From the NCBI GenBank assembly GCA_902791295.1, contig CADAVI010000014.1, positions 1 through 50,960 on the forward strand: 50,960 nt of DNA. Reading direction: 5' to 3'. A model generated the notes under the pieces. The model ran no database searches. It was not told where the DNA came from and saw only the letters and a program-made list of their open reading frames with translations. A program made the translations under genes and the position numbers. Shown piece by piece: positions 25,607-35,592 of this stretch. Source of the stretch: an uncultured Bacteroidales bacterium (GTDB lineage Bacteria; Bacteroidota; Bacteroidia; Bacteroidales; Bacteroidaceae). Each line of letters opens with the position of its first letter. Within the stretch, counting starts at the first letter, position 1.

Positions 25607-28600
25607 TTAGAGATTGATTTTTACGCCGACATTGAAACTGCGCCCGGCAGAAAGCAGGCCCTTGTCCACGCCCTGGAAGAGTGCTGCGTTACTGGCGGAG
25701 AATTCGGGGTCGGTGCCCAGATACTTGGTGATGGTGAACAGATTGCAGGCCTGAGCCCATACCGTGATACCCTGAATGGCCACGCTGTTAATGGGCAGCT
25801 TGTAACTGATGGTCACGTTCTTGAGCTTAAGGTAACTGCCGTCTTCAATCCAACGGTCGCTGAAGGCACTGTTGCCCATGGGGTCACCGTAGGCCACTCT
25901 GGGCATATCGGTGCGATGACCCTCATAACTCCAGCGACGGAGCATGGCCGTGGTCTGGTTCTGGAATCGGCTGCCGCTTTCCAACTGTTGACGTGCGTAG
26001 TTGTAAATATCGCCGCCGAGGCTGTACTTGAAGTTTACATCAAGTTTCAAGCCCTTCCACGACAAGGCTGTGTTGAAACTTCCGAAGATGTCGGGCGTGG
26101 CGCAACCGATGAACGTCCTGTCGTTCTCATCAATCTTGCCGTCGCTGTTAAGATCGGCGTAGCGCACGTCACCGGCCTGGAAGTAGGTCTTTTTGCCTGT
26201 TTCGTCCTGGATGTAGAGCCCGGAAGCCTTAGCTTCTTCAGATGTAGCATAAACGATGTTGCCGTTCGCGTTAGCTACAGTCTTGTAGCCGTAGAAACTG
26301 TTGGCGTCGTAGCCTTCCTGCGAACGTACGGTGCCACCGTAAACCTGAGTATCAATATAGCCCAGGTCGTTGCCGATTTCCGTCACCTTGTTCACATAGT
26401 GGCCTACCGTCAGACCGGCCGTCCAGTTCCAATCGGTGGAGCTGTAGAGGTGGCCGGTGAGACCTACGTTGAAGCCCTGGTTCTCCAGGCTGCCGGCATT
26501 TCTCCATACGACGCCCATACCGCTGGCAAAGCCGAGCGACTGCTGCATCAACAGGTTGCTGGTCCAACCCTTGAAGTAGTTGAAGCTGAAGCCCAAGCGG
26601 TTATCCACGGCATTAAGTTGCAGGCCGGCGTTCAGACGGCGGGTGGTCTCCCACTGGAGCTCGTCGTTGCCGATATTACCCAAAGCCAAAGAAGCAGCAG
26701 TGGAGTTAATCAGATAAGGACTGTAGAAAGTCTTGCGTGCAGAGAAAGGCAGGTCATCATTACCTGTGAGGCTGTAGCCCAAGGTCAACTTCAGGTAGTT
26801 GATACCGGCCACATTGAACCACTTTTCATTGCTCATCACCCAGCCGGCCTGGAGGCTCGGGAAGAGACCCCAGCTCACACCTGCCATTTGGAAACCGCTC
26901 TTGGTGGCGCGGCCGAACTCGGAATTGGTCTCCATGCTCATCTCACCGGTGAGGTAGTAGCGGTTGGCATAGTTATACTCTGCCTGTGCATACCAGTTGA
27001 GCGAAGTACGGTTTTCGTCGCCGCCGACAGAGGTCTTACCGATACCGCTGTTAGGGGTAGGCGTCTTGTCACTGCCGGTGTTGTAGGCCAGATTGGCGTT
27101 GTACTTATACTCCTGTTTGAGGAAGCGGAAGCCGCCCATCACGTGGATGCCGTGACCGTTGAAGTTGTCGTGCCAATCTATCTTGGTGTCGCTCATCAGG
27201 TTGTTCTGCTTACCGAAGAGCGAACGGATTTCGTTGTCCATGCTTTGGTGTACGGAGTTCACATAATAGCTGGGCACGCCGTTCATCGGCACATAATACT
27301 TTTCATTGGTGTTAATCAGGTGGAAGCTGAACATGCTGCTGACAAACAGGTTCTTGCTGATGTCCACCTTCGGGGTGACATTCAGAGTCAAGAAGCCGTT
27401 GTCGAAGTAGTTCTTGTGCTCACCGTATCCATACTCGAGGATGGCAGAAGGATTAGCCAACTGCCAGTTGGCCTTGTATGACTGCATGGAAGAAATGTCA
27501 AACATATAATCCTCGTCATCCACATTGAGGTGTTTGGGGTTGATATAGCCGCCGTTAGCATCAGCCACAAAACCGTAGGGACTCAGCATCGGAGTCTTCG
27601 CACTGGCCAGGAAGTTGAGCGATGTCACAGGCCTGTCCTGATAACTGGCGGGCGTGCCCTGATCCATCAACTCACGTGTCTGGTTGGTGTAAGCGGCATC
27701 GAAACGCACAGTTATAATCTTGTGCAGTTTCACATCGGTGTTGAATCGGATGTTCAGACGGTTTAGGTTATTCTCCTTCAGGGTGCTGTTGGCACGCGTG
27801 TAACCCACGGAGAGCATATAGTTGGCCACATCACCGCCACCGCTCACGCTCAGGGCGTAGCGCTGCGTCACAGCGTTGCGATAGACTTCGTCGCCCCAAT
27901 CGGTGTCGCTCTGATACTTGTTGAAGTTGGCATTGGCCTTGCCGTTCTTCATATAAGGCTGAAGGAAACGGAAGTTCTTGGTTCTCGTGCCCATCGTGCC
28001 AATCATGGCAGCGGCATAGTTCTTGAACTGCGAAGCATCCATCACGCTATAGGTCAAGGGTATCAACTCCACACCGACATTGGCGGAAGCCTCGATACGG
28101 GTAGCCATGGTCTTGTTGCGGCGTGTAGTGATTTCAATCACACCGTTGCTGCCCTTGGCACCGTAGAGCGACGTACCGTTGGTAATCACCTTGACGTCTT
28201 CCACATCGTTGGGATTGATGTTGGTCAGCACGTCGTTGTAGAAACCGTCGTGCAGATAGGTTCTGCCATACTGCATGTCGATGGGCACACCGTCCAGCAC
28301 AATCAGCGGCTGGGTGTTGGCATTCAGCGAAGTCACACCGTTCAGTTCGATGTAGCTGCTGATGCCGGGCACACCGCTTCTGGAACGGCTATTGAGGAAG
28401 CCCTGCAACTGGTTGCCGACTTCATCCATGGGGTTAACAGCAGAGGTGAACTCCATGCTGGAGGCTGACACCTTGTTCTTGATGTTGTCATCCTCCGTAT
28501 AGAGTGACTTGGCTGCATCGCTTTGCAGGATAATGTCGCCCAAATCACCGCTCTCGTTCAAACCCACGCGGATAGTGTTGTATCCGGGGATGGTGACCGT

Positions 28601-28909
28601 CACAACACTGCCATAGACGGGCACCTTCATGGTGAATGTGCCGTCTTCGTCCGTCAGTGTAGAGTAACCGATACCGGCTACGCTCTGCACCATCGCACCG
28701 GCCAAAGGCGTGTGCCCCTGGTAGGCCAACACGCGACCTTTGATTTCGCGGGTTGCCTCCTGCTTCTTCGCTTTACGCACACGCTTCACGACTGCGGTGC
28801 TGTCCTGAGCCTCTGCTGCATCTCCATCCTCCGACTGCGCCATGACAGAGAGAGGAGCCGACAGAAGCAGCGTCACAAGGAATATATTGATGTTTTTCAT
28901 CTTTTTCAT
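25607..28909 (-). CDS. SusC/RagA-type TonB-dependent outer-membrane transporter
   Basis: The protein has 1100 residues. A signal peptide (NINIFLVTLLLSAPLSVMAQ) is followed by a short charged linker, then a carboxypeptidase-regulatory-like beta domain (IKGRVLAYQGHTPLAGAMV...GYSTLTDEDGTFTM). The plug domain has the SusC hallmark PLIVLDGVPI and the DVEDVKVITNGTSLYGAKGSNGVIEITT segment. The rest is a 22-strand barrel with GDVRYADLNSDGKIDENDRTFIG and a C-terminal strand ending in INL. No TonB-box sigma-interaction (STN) domain is present. It should import a bulky ligand with the SusD encoded 12 bases downstream. It starts five bases after the FAS1 lipoprotein stop. Confidence 0.95.
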   Translation of the reverse strand: MKKMKNINIFLVTLLLSAPLSVMAQSEDGDAAEAQDSTAVVKRVRKAKKQEATREIKGRVLAYQGHTPLAGAMVQSVAGIGYSTLTDEDGTFTMKVPVYGSVVTVTIPGYNTIRVGLNESGDLGDIILQSDAAKSLYTEDDNIKNKVSASSMEFTSAVNPMDEVGNQLQGFLNSRSRSGVPGISSYIELNGVTSLNANTQPLIVLDGVPIDMQYGRTYLHDGFYNDVLTNINPNDVEDVKVITNGTSLYGAKGSNGVIEITTRRNKTMATRIEASANVGVELIPLTYSVMDASQFKNYAAAMIGTMGTRTKNFRFLQPYMKNGKANANFNKYQSDTDWGDEVYRNAVTQRYALSVSGGGDVANYMLSVGYTRANSTLKENNLNRLNIRFNTDVKLHKIITVRFDAAYTNQTRELMDQGTPASYQDRPVTSLNFLASAKTPMLSPYGFVADANGGYINPKHLNVDDEDYMFDISSMQSYKANWQLANPSAILEYGYGEHKNYFDNGFLTLNVTPKVDISKNLFVSSMFSFHLINTNEKYYVPMNGVPSYYVNSVHQSMDNEIRSLFGKQNNLMSDTKIDWHDNFNGHGIHVMGGFRFLKQEYKYNANLAYNTGSDKTPTPNSGIGKTSVGGDENRTSLNWYAQAEYNYANRYYLTGEMSMETNSEFGRATKSGFQMAGVSWGLFPSLQAGWVMSNEKWFNVAGINYLKLTLGYSLTGNDDLPFSARKTFYSPYLINSTAASLALGNIGNDELQWETTRRLNAGLQLNAVDNRLGFSFNYFKGWTSNLLMQQSLGFASGMGVVWRNAGSLENQGFNVGLTGHLYSSTDWNWTAGLTVGHYVNKVTEIGNDLGYIDTQVYGGTVRSQEGYDANSFYGYKTVANANGNIVYATSEEAKASGLYIQDETGKKTYFQAGDVRYADLNSDGKIDENDRTFIGCATPDIFGSFNTALSWKGLKLDVNFKYSLGGDIYNYARQQLESGSRFQNQTTAMLRRWSYEGHRTDMPRVAYGDPMGNSAFSDRWIEDGSYLKLKNVTISYKLPINSVAIQGITVWAQACNLFTITKYLGTDPEFSASNAALFQGVDKGLLSAGRSFNVGVKINL

Positions 28910-28914
28910 AGATC

Positions 28915-31410
28915 TTATTTCTTTTGGAATGTGGTCGCGATATGGTATTCCTCCATCAGATTGGCAATCGTATAGTGCTCAGCCGCTTCTTTGGTCTTGA
29001 AGGGCTTCACGATGATACGTGCGATGCGCATGCTGCTGTTGAGAGGGCTGAACAAATCCTTGTTGATGAGGTTGACGCCCTCAGTTTCATAAATATTATC
29101 ATGATCATAGGCTTCCATCTCTAAAGAAGCACTACAGTCATTCAAGGCATTATAAACACGCAGCACCCAAGGTGCACTGGCGTTGTCCTCGTGTATGGTG
29201 GCATACTCCGTTGACTTAGCCCTCATCACCTGAATGACGTCCACGTCCTGAGTCTTGGGTACATACACCTTGTTGTCAAGCCTGCTGCTCGGCACGTAGG
29301 AATCGTCCGAGGCCTGACCATATTCCTCACTTCCGTCCTCATAGGGGAAGAAATATTGGAACGTCGGACGGTTCTCCTCTTTATCCTTTCTTCTTGCTGC
29401 GCGAACCGCCACATACTGCAGTTGGCCGTCTTTCCATACCTGTATGGTATCGGAAGTCATCACGAAGCCGTCCTTGGGCAGTTTACACTTGAGAGTTGCT
29501 GACTCTACACCGTCACCCACGTAAATCTGATCGAAGTCGGCACGCTGGGGGTAATAGGAGTTTTTGGCAGATTTGTTGTAGGGCACATATTTGCCGTTCT
29601 CTCCAATCTCATCCCGATCATAATTTTCAATCACCTTGAAAGCCAAACCCTGTGCTCGGGTCACGGCACCGTTCTGCACATCGGAAGGCACAGTGACCAC
29701 ATAAGCGTTGTAGTACACATTGGACATAATGTCGGTGCCCAAAGAATAGTCAAAATAGACGTGCGTTGTGGGATTGGTGGTGGCACCGTCCACCATCACC
29801 TTCTCCGTGGGATTCTTGGCTGTGACTTCTCTGTAAACGTTGCCGTCCACATGATAAATCTTCGTGCCAAGCGTATCCAGGTAGTAAACGGTGGAGTCAC
29901 CGCTGTCACTCACTCTCACGTCGTAAATCTTATCCTTTCTGAATCCTTCGCCGGTACCCGCGCCACAGACTTTCTTTCTGCAGACAATCCAGGGAACAGC
30001 AGACTTCACCGAACGGATGTTGGAGGTGAAACGGTCGGCACCCTCAATCACACTGCTGCCGCTGGTCTCGTAGGACTTGGGAGAAGTGCCCACCTGCCGG
30101 GTGGAATAAGAGTTGGAAGTAAACCAGGTCTTGTAGATATTGTTCTTCACCAGATAGTCCTCGTCACGGTCGTCCACATAGATGAAACCGTTGGAGCAGT
30201 CGATGCGCTTCAGGTTGCTGAGGATACCATCAGTTGCATTCGGTTTTCTGAACACATAGGTGCGATAGTCCACATCGGCACTGATATCCTTTCCGTTGTA
30301 GCGGGCGGCATAGTGACCGTAAGGACGTTGCTGATACTTCACATACTCTGTAGAGCAGAGCGAGTCGGGTTCCTCCTTGCTGAAAGTAGCATTGTTTGCG
30401 CTGTTGAGGTTGAACACTCGGCCGCTCATGATGGCGCGTGAAGTCCAAGTCTCCTTCAGGGCGTCAGCCTCTTTCTGTGCATCATCATCCTCGCCGCCAG
30501 CCTGATAGTTGAAATACTTGGAATACTCTGCATGGAGTTTGTCCCAGAGAGCATCAGCCGGCACGACGAAAAGATAAGAGGAGTCTTCACGATGGAAATA
30601 GGCCTCGTAGCGGCTGGCCAACTCCGTATTCTCATAGTTGACCACGCTGTCGATGTACTCCTGGTTACCATCAATAATGTCACCCGGCACACTCTTATCC
30701 TCATCAAGGTCATAATCGTCGTATTTGCTCTTATAGGTCATGTACCTGGAGATGACAGACACAGTGTCGGTGGTTTCCTTGACATTCAGATAACAGGGCA
30801 GTGCGCCGTCGGCAATGCTAACCTTATACAGATAACCGTTGTTGCAGAGCTGCTTCTCCGTGATGATACCCTGCTTGGCATCCTCTATAGAGAGAACGTT
30901 GGGACCCACAGTCCATTCATCGGAGCCAGAGTTGTTGTGCACACGCATGTATTTGCCGTTGAGCATACCCACAGTGTCGGTGGTGGCATCGTCGGCTTTC
31001 TTCACAAAATTGTGTCCGTAGAGACTGATGTGGTTCTGCACAAACTGCGTCACTGCCGTGTTGTAGGCATCCTGCTTGGTGGACTTCTCCTGATTGTAGC
31101 GGGCAATCCACTCGTCGGCTTTCTCGGCCGTCATGTCCATCGGAGCAAACACCGTGTACAGAGCCGGAGTGGCCAAACGCTGATCATAGCCCGTCGCTTC
31201 AAGCACACGAACAAACTGAGCGAAGCGTCCCGCTTTCACATCCGGATCATTGGTGTCTTTCAGGCGCTCCAGAAGCGTGGGATACGCAGAGAGGTCGATG
31301 GCCTCCTGATCGTAATGTTCATTCCAATCATCCGTACAGCCGGTGCACAGCAACATCCCTGTGCTGAAGAGCAGGCCGCCCAAAAGTTGGAAATATCTGT
31401 TCTTTTTCAT
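28915..31410 (-). CDS. FAS1 (fasciclin) domain lipoprotein, 831 residues
   Basis: The signal peptide has lipobox LCTGC (Cys25), followed by TDD, consistent with surface lipoprotein export. The first FAS1 domain (about 40-200) has YTVFAPMDMTAEKADEW, the hallmark hh.P.D.A pattern, and FVQNHISLYGH. A second, diverged one is marked by YLFVVPADALWDKL near residue 280. The C-terminal half is beta-rich without a recognised family. FAS1 domains mediate adhesion in other organisms. In this operon the protein probably assists the following SusCD pair at the cell surface, for example by binding the nutrient; that is inference. It lies 32 bases after the preceding FAS1 gene. Confidence 0.8.
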   Translation of the reverse strand: MKKNRYFQLLGGLLFSTGMLLCTGCTDDWNEHYDQEAIDLSAYPTLLERLKDTNDPDVKAGRFAQFVRVLEATGYDQRLATPALYTVFAPMDMTAEKADEWIARYNQEKSTKQDAYNTAVTQFVQNHISLYGHNFVKKADDATTDTVGMLNGKYMRVHNNSGSDEWTVGPNVLSIEDAKQGIITEKQLCNNGYLYKVSIADGALPCYLNVKETTDTVSVISRYMTYKSKYDDYDLDEDKSVPGDIIDGNQEYIDSVVNYENTELASRYEAYFHREDSSYLFVVPADALWDKLHAEYSKYFNYQAGGEDDDAQKEADALKETWTSRAIMSGRVFNLNSANNATFSKEEPDSLCSTEYVKYQQRPYGHYAARYNGKDISADVDYRTYVFRKPNATDGILSNLKRIDCSNGFIYVDDRDEDYLVKNNIYKTWFTSNSYSTRQVGTSPKSYETSGSSVIEGADRFTSNIRSVKSAVPWIVCRKKVCGAGTGEGFRKDKIYDVRVSDSGDSTVYYLDTLGTKIYHVDGNVYREVTAKNPTEKVMVDGATTNPTTHVYFDYSLGTDIMSNVYYNAYVVTVPSDVQNGAVTRAQGLAFKVIENYDRDEIGENGKYVPYNKSAKNSYYPQRADFDQIYVGDGVESATLKCKLPKDGFVMTSDTIQVWKDGQLQYVAVRAARRKDKEENRPTFQYFFPYEDGSEEYGQASDDSYVPSSRLDNKVYVPKTQDVDVIQVMRAKSTEYATIHEDNASAPWVLRVYNALNDCSASLEMEAYDHDNIYETEGVNLINKDLFSPLNSSMRIARIIVKPFKTKEAAEHYTIANLMEEYHIATTFQKK

Positions 31411-31442
31411 ATCTTTGATATTTGTTTTTCAATAGATAAAGG

Positions 31443-33623
31443 TTAGAGATCATCCTCGCCGCCGTCAGCGTCTTCAACACCCCAGACGGACTTGGGCACA
31501 AACTCCAAATAGTCGAGCATGACCACTGTACCGGTGGCCGCCAGCACACTCTTGATTCGGATAGTGTGCGGTTTGCCGTTGTTCTCAATATTGACCGGCT
31601 CGCCACCAAGGACATAACGCACCGTGCGTGCATTCCTCGAGAAATAGTTCTTGGTCACGGTCGGATCGCCGTCTTCGTGGCCTTCACCGGAAATGCTGAA
31701 CACACTTGCCGGACCGTGATACCAGCCGAGGTTGTGCATAGCCTTCTTGGCTGCCAAAGCCTCTTCGGTGGTCGGGGTCACGTAGTCGCCCGTGCCCGTC
31801 CAGATATCAGTCCACTGGGTACGCTCGTCGAAGTTGTCCGAACGCATATCGAAAGGCAGACCTACGGGCTTGCCATCGAAGTAGAACTGACAGATACCGC
31901 GGGTGGGCATGTTGGCAAATCCGAGACGAATCTGATAATTGCCCGAGGGCACGGGAGGAATCTCCATCGTCACGTCGTAGTTACCGGCCTTCGAAGTGAT
32001 GTTGAACTCATCACCTTCGTAGCTCCAATAGGTGTTCTGCGGTCCCTGATACAGGAAGATGGCATCGCTGTTCACCTCCAGGCCGTCGATATAGCCGGCG
32101 GGGAACCAGTAGTTCTTACAAGCGGCATCCTTGCTGTTGGACATGGCCATACCCTCGTTGGTCACATCACTTCGGATCTGGTTGGTCAGCAGCACGGGGA
32201 ACATCGTGTACATATCCATACGCATACGGGTGTTGAACACATGCGACTCCTGCGTTGCCTCACTGAAGTCCACCAGGTCTGCTATACGGAAGAGGAAGCA
32301 GTTGGTGCCCTCGTTGTTTTCAATCAGGTCTTCGGGATCGTCGGGGCGATACACTTTCACACCCTTAATGCTGGGATGACGTCCGGATTTGAATGAAGTG
32401 CTGTCAGAGAAATGGTTCAGGTAGAGATACTTCTTCTTGACGGCATCGCTGGTGGAGATGCCCAGGCCAAGGTCATTGATGTCACGCTGCAGAGTGATGT
32501 GCTCCACCTTAAGCAGGGCGTTGGCGTTGACTGTACGGTACCATTCCGTCGGGTTCACGCCAATATTCTCGTCTGTGGTCTCAATAGTAGTGATGGTGGT
32601 CAACTTGTTGTAGTTGGCCTTGAAGGGCAGGATGTGGTAGGCCATCATCTGGTAGAGCGGAAAGTCTTTCTTTTTACGCTGCTCTTCCGTAGTTTGCTCA
32701 TAATCATCTGGATAGCCATTATTTCCGTAAAGGGCGCAGGCATGACGGTAAAGTGCCGATATGTCTGTGAGGCCCTTACTTGCCAAGTCACCGTCAGACA
32801 CCATGAACACCGTGAAGCCGTAAAGCTTGGCGTCGGGCACCAGACAGTAGTCCCACTGTCCACCGGAGTAGATACTCATGGGCTTGTAGGAATCGTACTT
32901 CTCATCCCAAGTGCGGTCTTTATCGTACTTCAGTGTGTCGAGCAGGCCGCAGGCTTCAAAGGCCTGGTAGAAGAGTTTGAAGCTCTTGTCGTTGACCAGG
33001 CGATCGGCGCTCGTGTTGGGCGCCTCGAGCAGGGCGTCAATCTCATGCACCACGCCGTTCTCGACCGTGTCGTTGCAGTTGAGATAATTGATGGTGGCAA
33101 TGGCATTCAACTTCAGGGTGGAAGCCACCACGTTGCCGGCGGCATCGCGCACCATCTCGGTCTGATAAGTGAGATAGGACTTCAGCAGATTACTGGTCTT
33201 CAGCTGGTTGCCGGACATATTGTAGATGTCAGACGTATAATATACGTTGTCGGCAATGAGGTGGAAGCGCACAATCGTGTCGCAGGCCTCGGGCGAGAGC
33301 TGATCCACACTGCTGAGTCCCTTGCTGCTCAGATATTTCTGCACGGCGATGTTGGTCGGGGCAAAACAGGTGTAGCGACCCCATGACGAGAGCACCTCTT
33401 CGAAGCGGGCGCTGGAAGAGAGGTCGCCCGAACGTGCTTTCTTAATGATGGCGTAGAAGTCGGAGAACTGAGGATTCTCGTTGAGGAACGTGGCCATCAT
33501 GATGCCCTTCTTGATGCCCAGGGCATCTTCGGGGATGTCGTCACTGCACGAGTCCAACGCGGCAGTGGTGAAGAGCATAGTTGCCGGAATGGCAAGAGCC
33601 CATATATATTTCAAGATTTTCAT
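31443..33623 (-). CDS. FAS1 (fasciclin) domain lipoprotein, 726 residues
   Basis: The start is ATG 33623 (MKILKYIWALA). The in-frame ATG at 33674 would overlap the previous gene and put 17 polar residues before the signal peptide. The lipobox LDSC gives Cys26, followed by SDD. FAS1 unit one (about 45-195) contains YTCFAPTNIAVQKYL and a conserved-type TIVRFHLIADN. FAS1 unit two contains FTVFMVSDGDL near residue 267 and a diverged C-terminal half. The last 190 residues form a galactose-binding-like beta-sandwich (YDVTMEIPPVPSGNYQIRLGF, later KPHTIRIKSVL...MLDYLEFVP), resembling carbohydrate-binding modules. That C-terminal domain makes it the best candidate for glycan contact among the FAS1 proteins here. 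Confidence 0.83.
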   Translation of the reverse strand: MKILKYIWALAIPATMLFTTAALDSCSDDIPEDALGIKKGIMMATFLNENPQFSDFYAIIKKARSGDLSSSARFEEVLSSWGRYTCFAPTNIAVQKYLSSKGLSSVDQLSPEACDTIVRFHLIADNVYYTSDIYNMSGNQLKTSNLLKSYLTYQTEMVRDAAGNVVASTLKLNAIATINYLNCNDTVENGVVHEIDALLEAPNTSADRLVNDKSFKLFYQAFEACGLLDTLKYDKDRTWDEKYDSYKPMSIYSGGQWDYCLVPDAKLYGFTVFMVSDGDLASKGLTDISALYRHACALYGNNGYPDDYEQTTEEQRKKKDFPLYQMMAYHILPFKANYNKLTTITTIETTDENIGVNPTEWYRTVNANALLKVEHITLQRDINDLGLGISTSDAVKKKYLYLNHFSDSTSFKSGRHPSIKGVKVYRPDDPEDLIENNEGTNCFLFRIADLVDFSEATQESHVFNTRMRMDMYTMFPVLLTNQIRSDVTNEGMAMSNSKDAACKNYWFPAGYIDGLEVNSDAIFLYQGPQNTYWSYEGDEFNITSKAGNYDVTMEIPPVPSGNYQIRLGFANMPTRGICQFYFDGKPVGLPFDMRSDNFDERTQWTDIWTGTGDYVTPTTEEALAAKKAMHNLGWYHGPASVFSISGEGHEDGDPTVTKNYFSRNARTVRYVLGGEPVNIENNGKPHTIRIKSVLAATGTVVMLDYLEFVPKSVWGVEDADGGEDDL

Positions 33624-33654
33624 CGTATTATACTCTTTTTGGGTTATTGGCACA

Positions 33655-35571
33655 TTAATCGTCATCTTCCTCACCGGTCAGGTAGTAAGGATTCTGCGGA
33701 ATCACCACTCCGTCGGCGTTCACAATCTTCAACTCACGCTTGTTGTAGGGGAAGAAGAGAGAATTCTCGTTGGGGAAGAGGTCGCTCGAACTGCCGCCGG
33801 ACGCATACTTCGGACGCACGGCATTGCGCAACGTTTCATAGTCACCGTCACGAAGAGCGAAACGCTGCAGGTCAAACCAACGCTTGCCTTCGAAGAGGAA
33901 TTCACGCTGGCGCTCGCCCAGAAGAAGCTTCTTCATGTACGTGTTGTTGTTGATATACTTCGACTTGTCCAGGCTGTAAGTACCGGCCTTCTTGGTCTCG
34001 ATCAGCGTCTTGGCGTCATCGCCGATTTCGCTGCGACGGGCCACCACCCAAATCAGGTTGAAAGCCTCCTCATTCCTGCCCTGCATCAGCAGCGCCTCAG
34101 CCTTCATCAGCATCACATCGGTCAAACGATAGAACACCCAATTGCCTTCGCGGGCGTACTTGGTAGTGAACAACGTTGTGTAAGGCGCCGTGGCGTTGGA
34201 ACTGTTGTTACGCGCGAGCTGGGCCGTGCCGGCATTGAACTTGCGGATGTAGTTGGCACCGCCGCTGGCACCGCTACTGCCGCTCTGGCGCTCAAACGAA
34301 GAGTAGTAGCGCACATCGTAGCGCGTCAGGAAGAACTTATTCTTCGGCTCGCCGGAAGGCTCGGGCTGTGTCTGATCAGCCTCATTGCTCATGGTGGACT
34401 CGGCAAAGAGAATGCCGTGACCGCTGTTGCTGATATTATCTCTTGTAAACCAGTTACCGTAGAAGAAACCCACGGCGCTGTTGCTCACGCCGGTGCCGTT
34501 GTCATCGGGCGTGTTGGAGAAGTTGAGCTCAAAAAGACCCTCAAAACCGTTACCCTGGTCGGCAGACGCATTGTAGTAGTAGCTGTTGAGCGTACCCAAA
34601 AGACCCTGGGGCGTGGAGAAGTAGGTATAGAGAGGATAACCCTCTATCTTCTTCTGTGTCTCCTTGGAGGTCATGCTCGGCGCATTCTTGTCATCGGGGT
34701 GCATGAAGAGCTTGGGCACACCGCCGTAGATGCGGGAATACTTCTCAGAACTGTACTCCAGTTCATCATACTCGGCCAACTTGGCTTTGAAGATGATGTC
34801 GGCGTAGGTGCAGACCTCGTCGTAGCGGCCGCGCCAGAGGCAGAGGTCGCAAAGCAGGGCATAGATGCCGTACTGGGTCATGCGGTTGGAGTTGTACTTG
34901 CTGGCGCCGGGCGTCTTGAAGCCGGGAAGAGCCTTGTAGGCATTGCCCACCTTGCTCTGCAGGTCGGCAATCAGAGCGTCAATCACCTCGTTGCGCGGCG
35001 TGGGAGGCAGGTTCTTCACGTTATCCTCCGACTCCACGGGGTCGAAATAGAAGGGCACGTTGTTGAAGGCGCGCACCAGGTAGAAGTAGCACAGGGCACG
35101 CAGACCGGACACCTCAGCCACGAAAGCCTGAGCCTCCGTGTCGGAGAAGTTCGGGTCGATGGAAGCCACATAAGGGGCTTTCTCAACGAGGATATTGCAT
35201 CGGTTAATCACGTTGTAGAAGGGCAGCCACGTGGTGTAGGCATTCTCCGTACGGATGCCGTTGCGCATCACGTCGTAGAGACTCTTGTCCATCTTGCCGT
35301 TAGTGTTGTCCGAACCGTCGGCAGAGCCGTTGACAACATTCTCCGAGCGGGCCTCGCCCCACACGATGCAGCGGCGCATGAAGTCGTCCTGCATCATCCT
35401 GACGTAGCAGCCGTAAACCATCTGCTCCACGTCAGCTTTCTCATCCCAGAAGTTATCCTCCGTGATGATGTTTCTCGGTTCTATCTCCAGATAGTCGCCA
35501 CAACTTGACAGAGTCAAGGCGGAAACCACAGCAAGAACCGCTACTTTATATGCATTGCTTAAGTTTTTCAT
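33655..35571 (-). CDS. SusD/RagB-type surface lipoprotein, 638 residues
   Basis: Lipobox LSSC places the lipidated cysteine at residue 24, followed by GDYLEIEPRN, a standard SusD start. The TPR-like core is visible (EQMVYGCYVRMMQ, then YNVINRCNILVEKA and FVAEVSGLRALCYFYLVRAFNNVPFYFDPV). The C-terminal conserved segment is LLGERQREFLFEGKRWFDLQRFALRDG. The length is normal for the family. It should form the lid of the SusC encoded 22 bases upstream. The downstream FAS1 gene starts 31 bases after its stop, supporting one transcript. Confidence 0.94.
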   Translation of the reverse strand: MKNLSNAYKVAVLAVVSALTLSSCGDYLEIEPRNIITEDNFWDEKADVEQMVYGCYVRMMQDDFMRRCIVWGEARSENVVNGSADGSDNTNGKMDKSLYDVMRNGIRTENAYTTWLPFYNVINRCNILVEKAPYVASIDPNFSDTEAQAFVAEVSGLRALCYFYLVRAFNNVPFYFDPVESEDNVKNLPPTPRNEVIDALIADLQSKVGNAYKALPGFKTPGASKYNSNRMTQYGIYALLCDLCLWRGRYDEVCTYADIIFKAKLAEYDELEYSSEKYSRIYGGVPKLFMHPDDKNAPSMTSKETQKKIEGYPLYTYFSTPQGLLGTLNSYYYNASADQGNGFEGLFELNFSNTPDDNGTGVSNSAVGFFYGNWFTRDNISNSGHGILFAESTMSNEADQTQPEPSGEPKNKFFLTRYDVRYYSSFERQSGSSGASGGANYIRKFNAGTAQLARNNSSNATAPYTTLFTTKYAREGNWVFYRLTDVMLMKAEALLMQGRNEEAFNLIWVVARRSEIGDDAKTLIETKKAGTYSLDKSKYINNNTYMKKLLLGERQREFLFEGKRWFDLQRFALRDGDYETLRNAVRPKYASGGSSSDLFPNENSLFFPYNKRELKIVNADGVVIPQNPYYLTGEEDDD

Positions 35572-35592
35572 GTCTTGTTTCTCCTTTCAAGT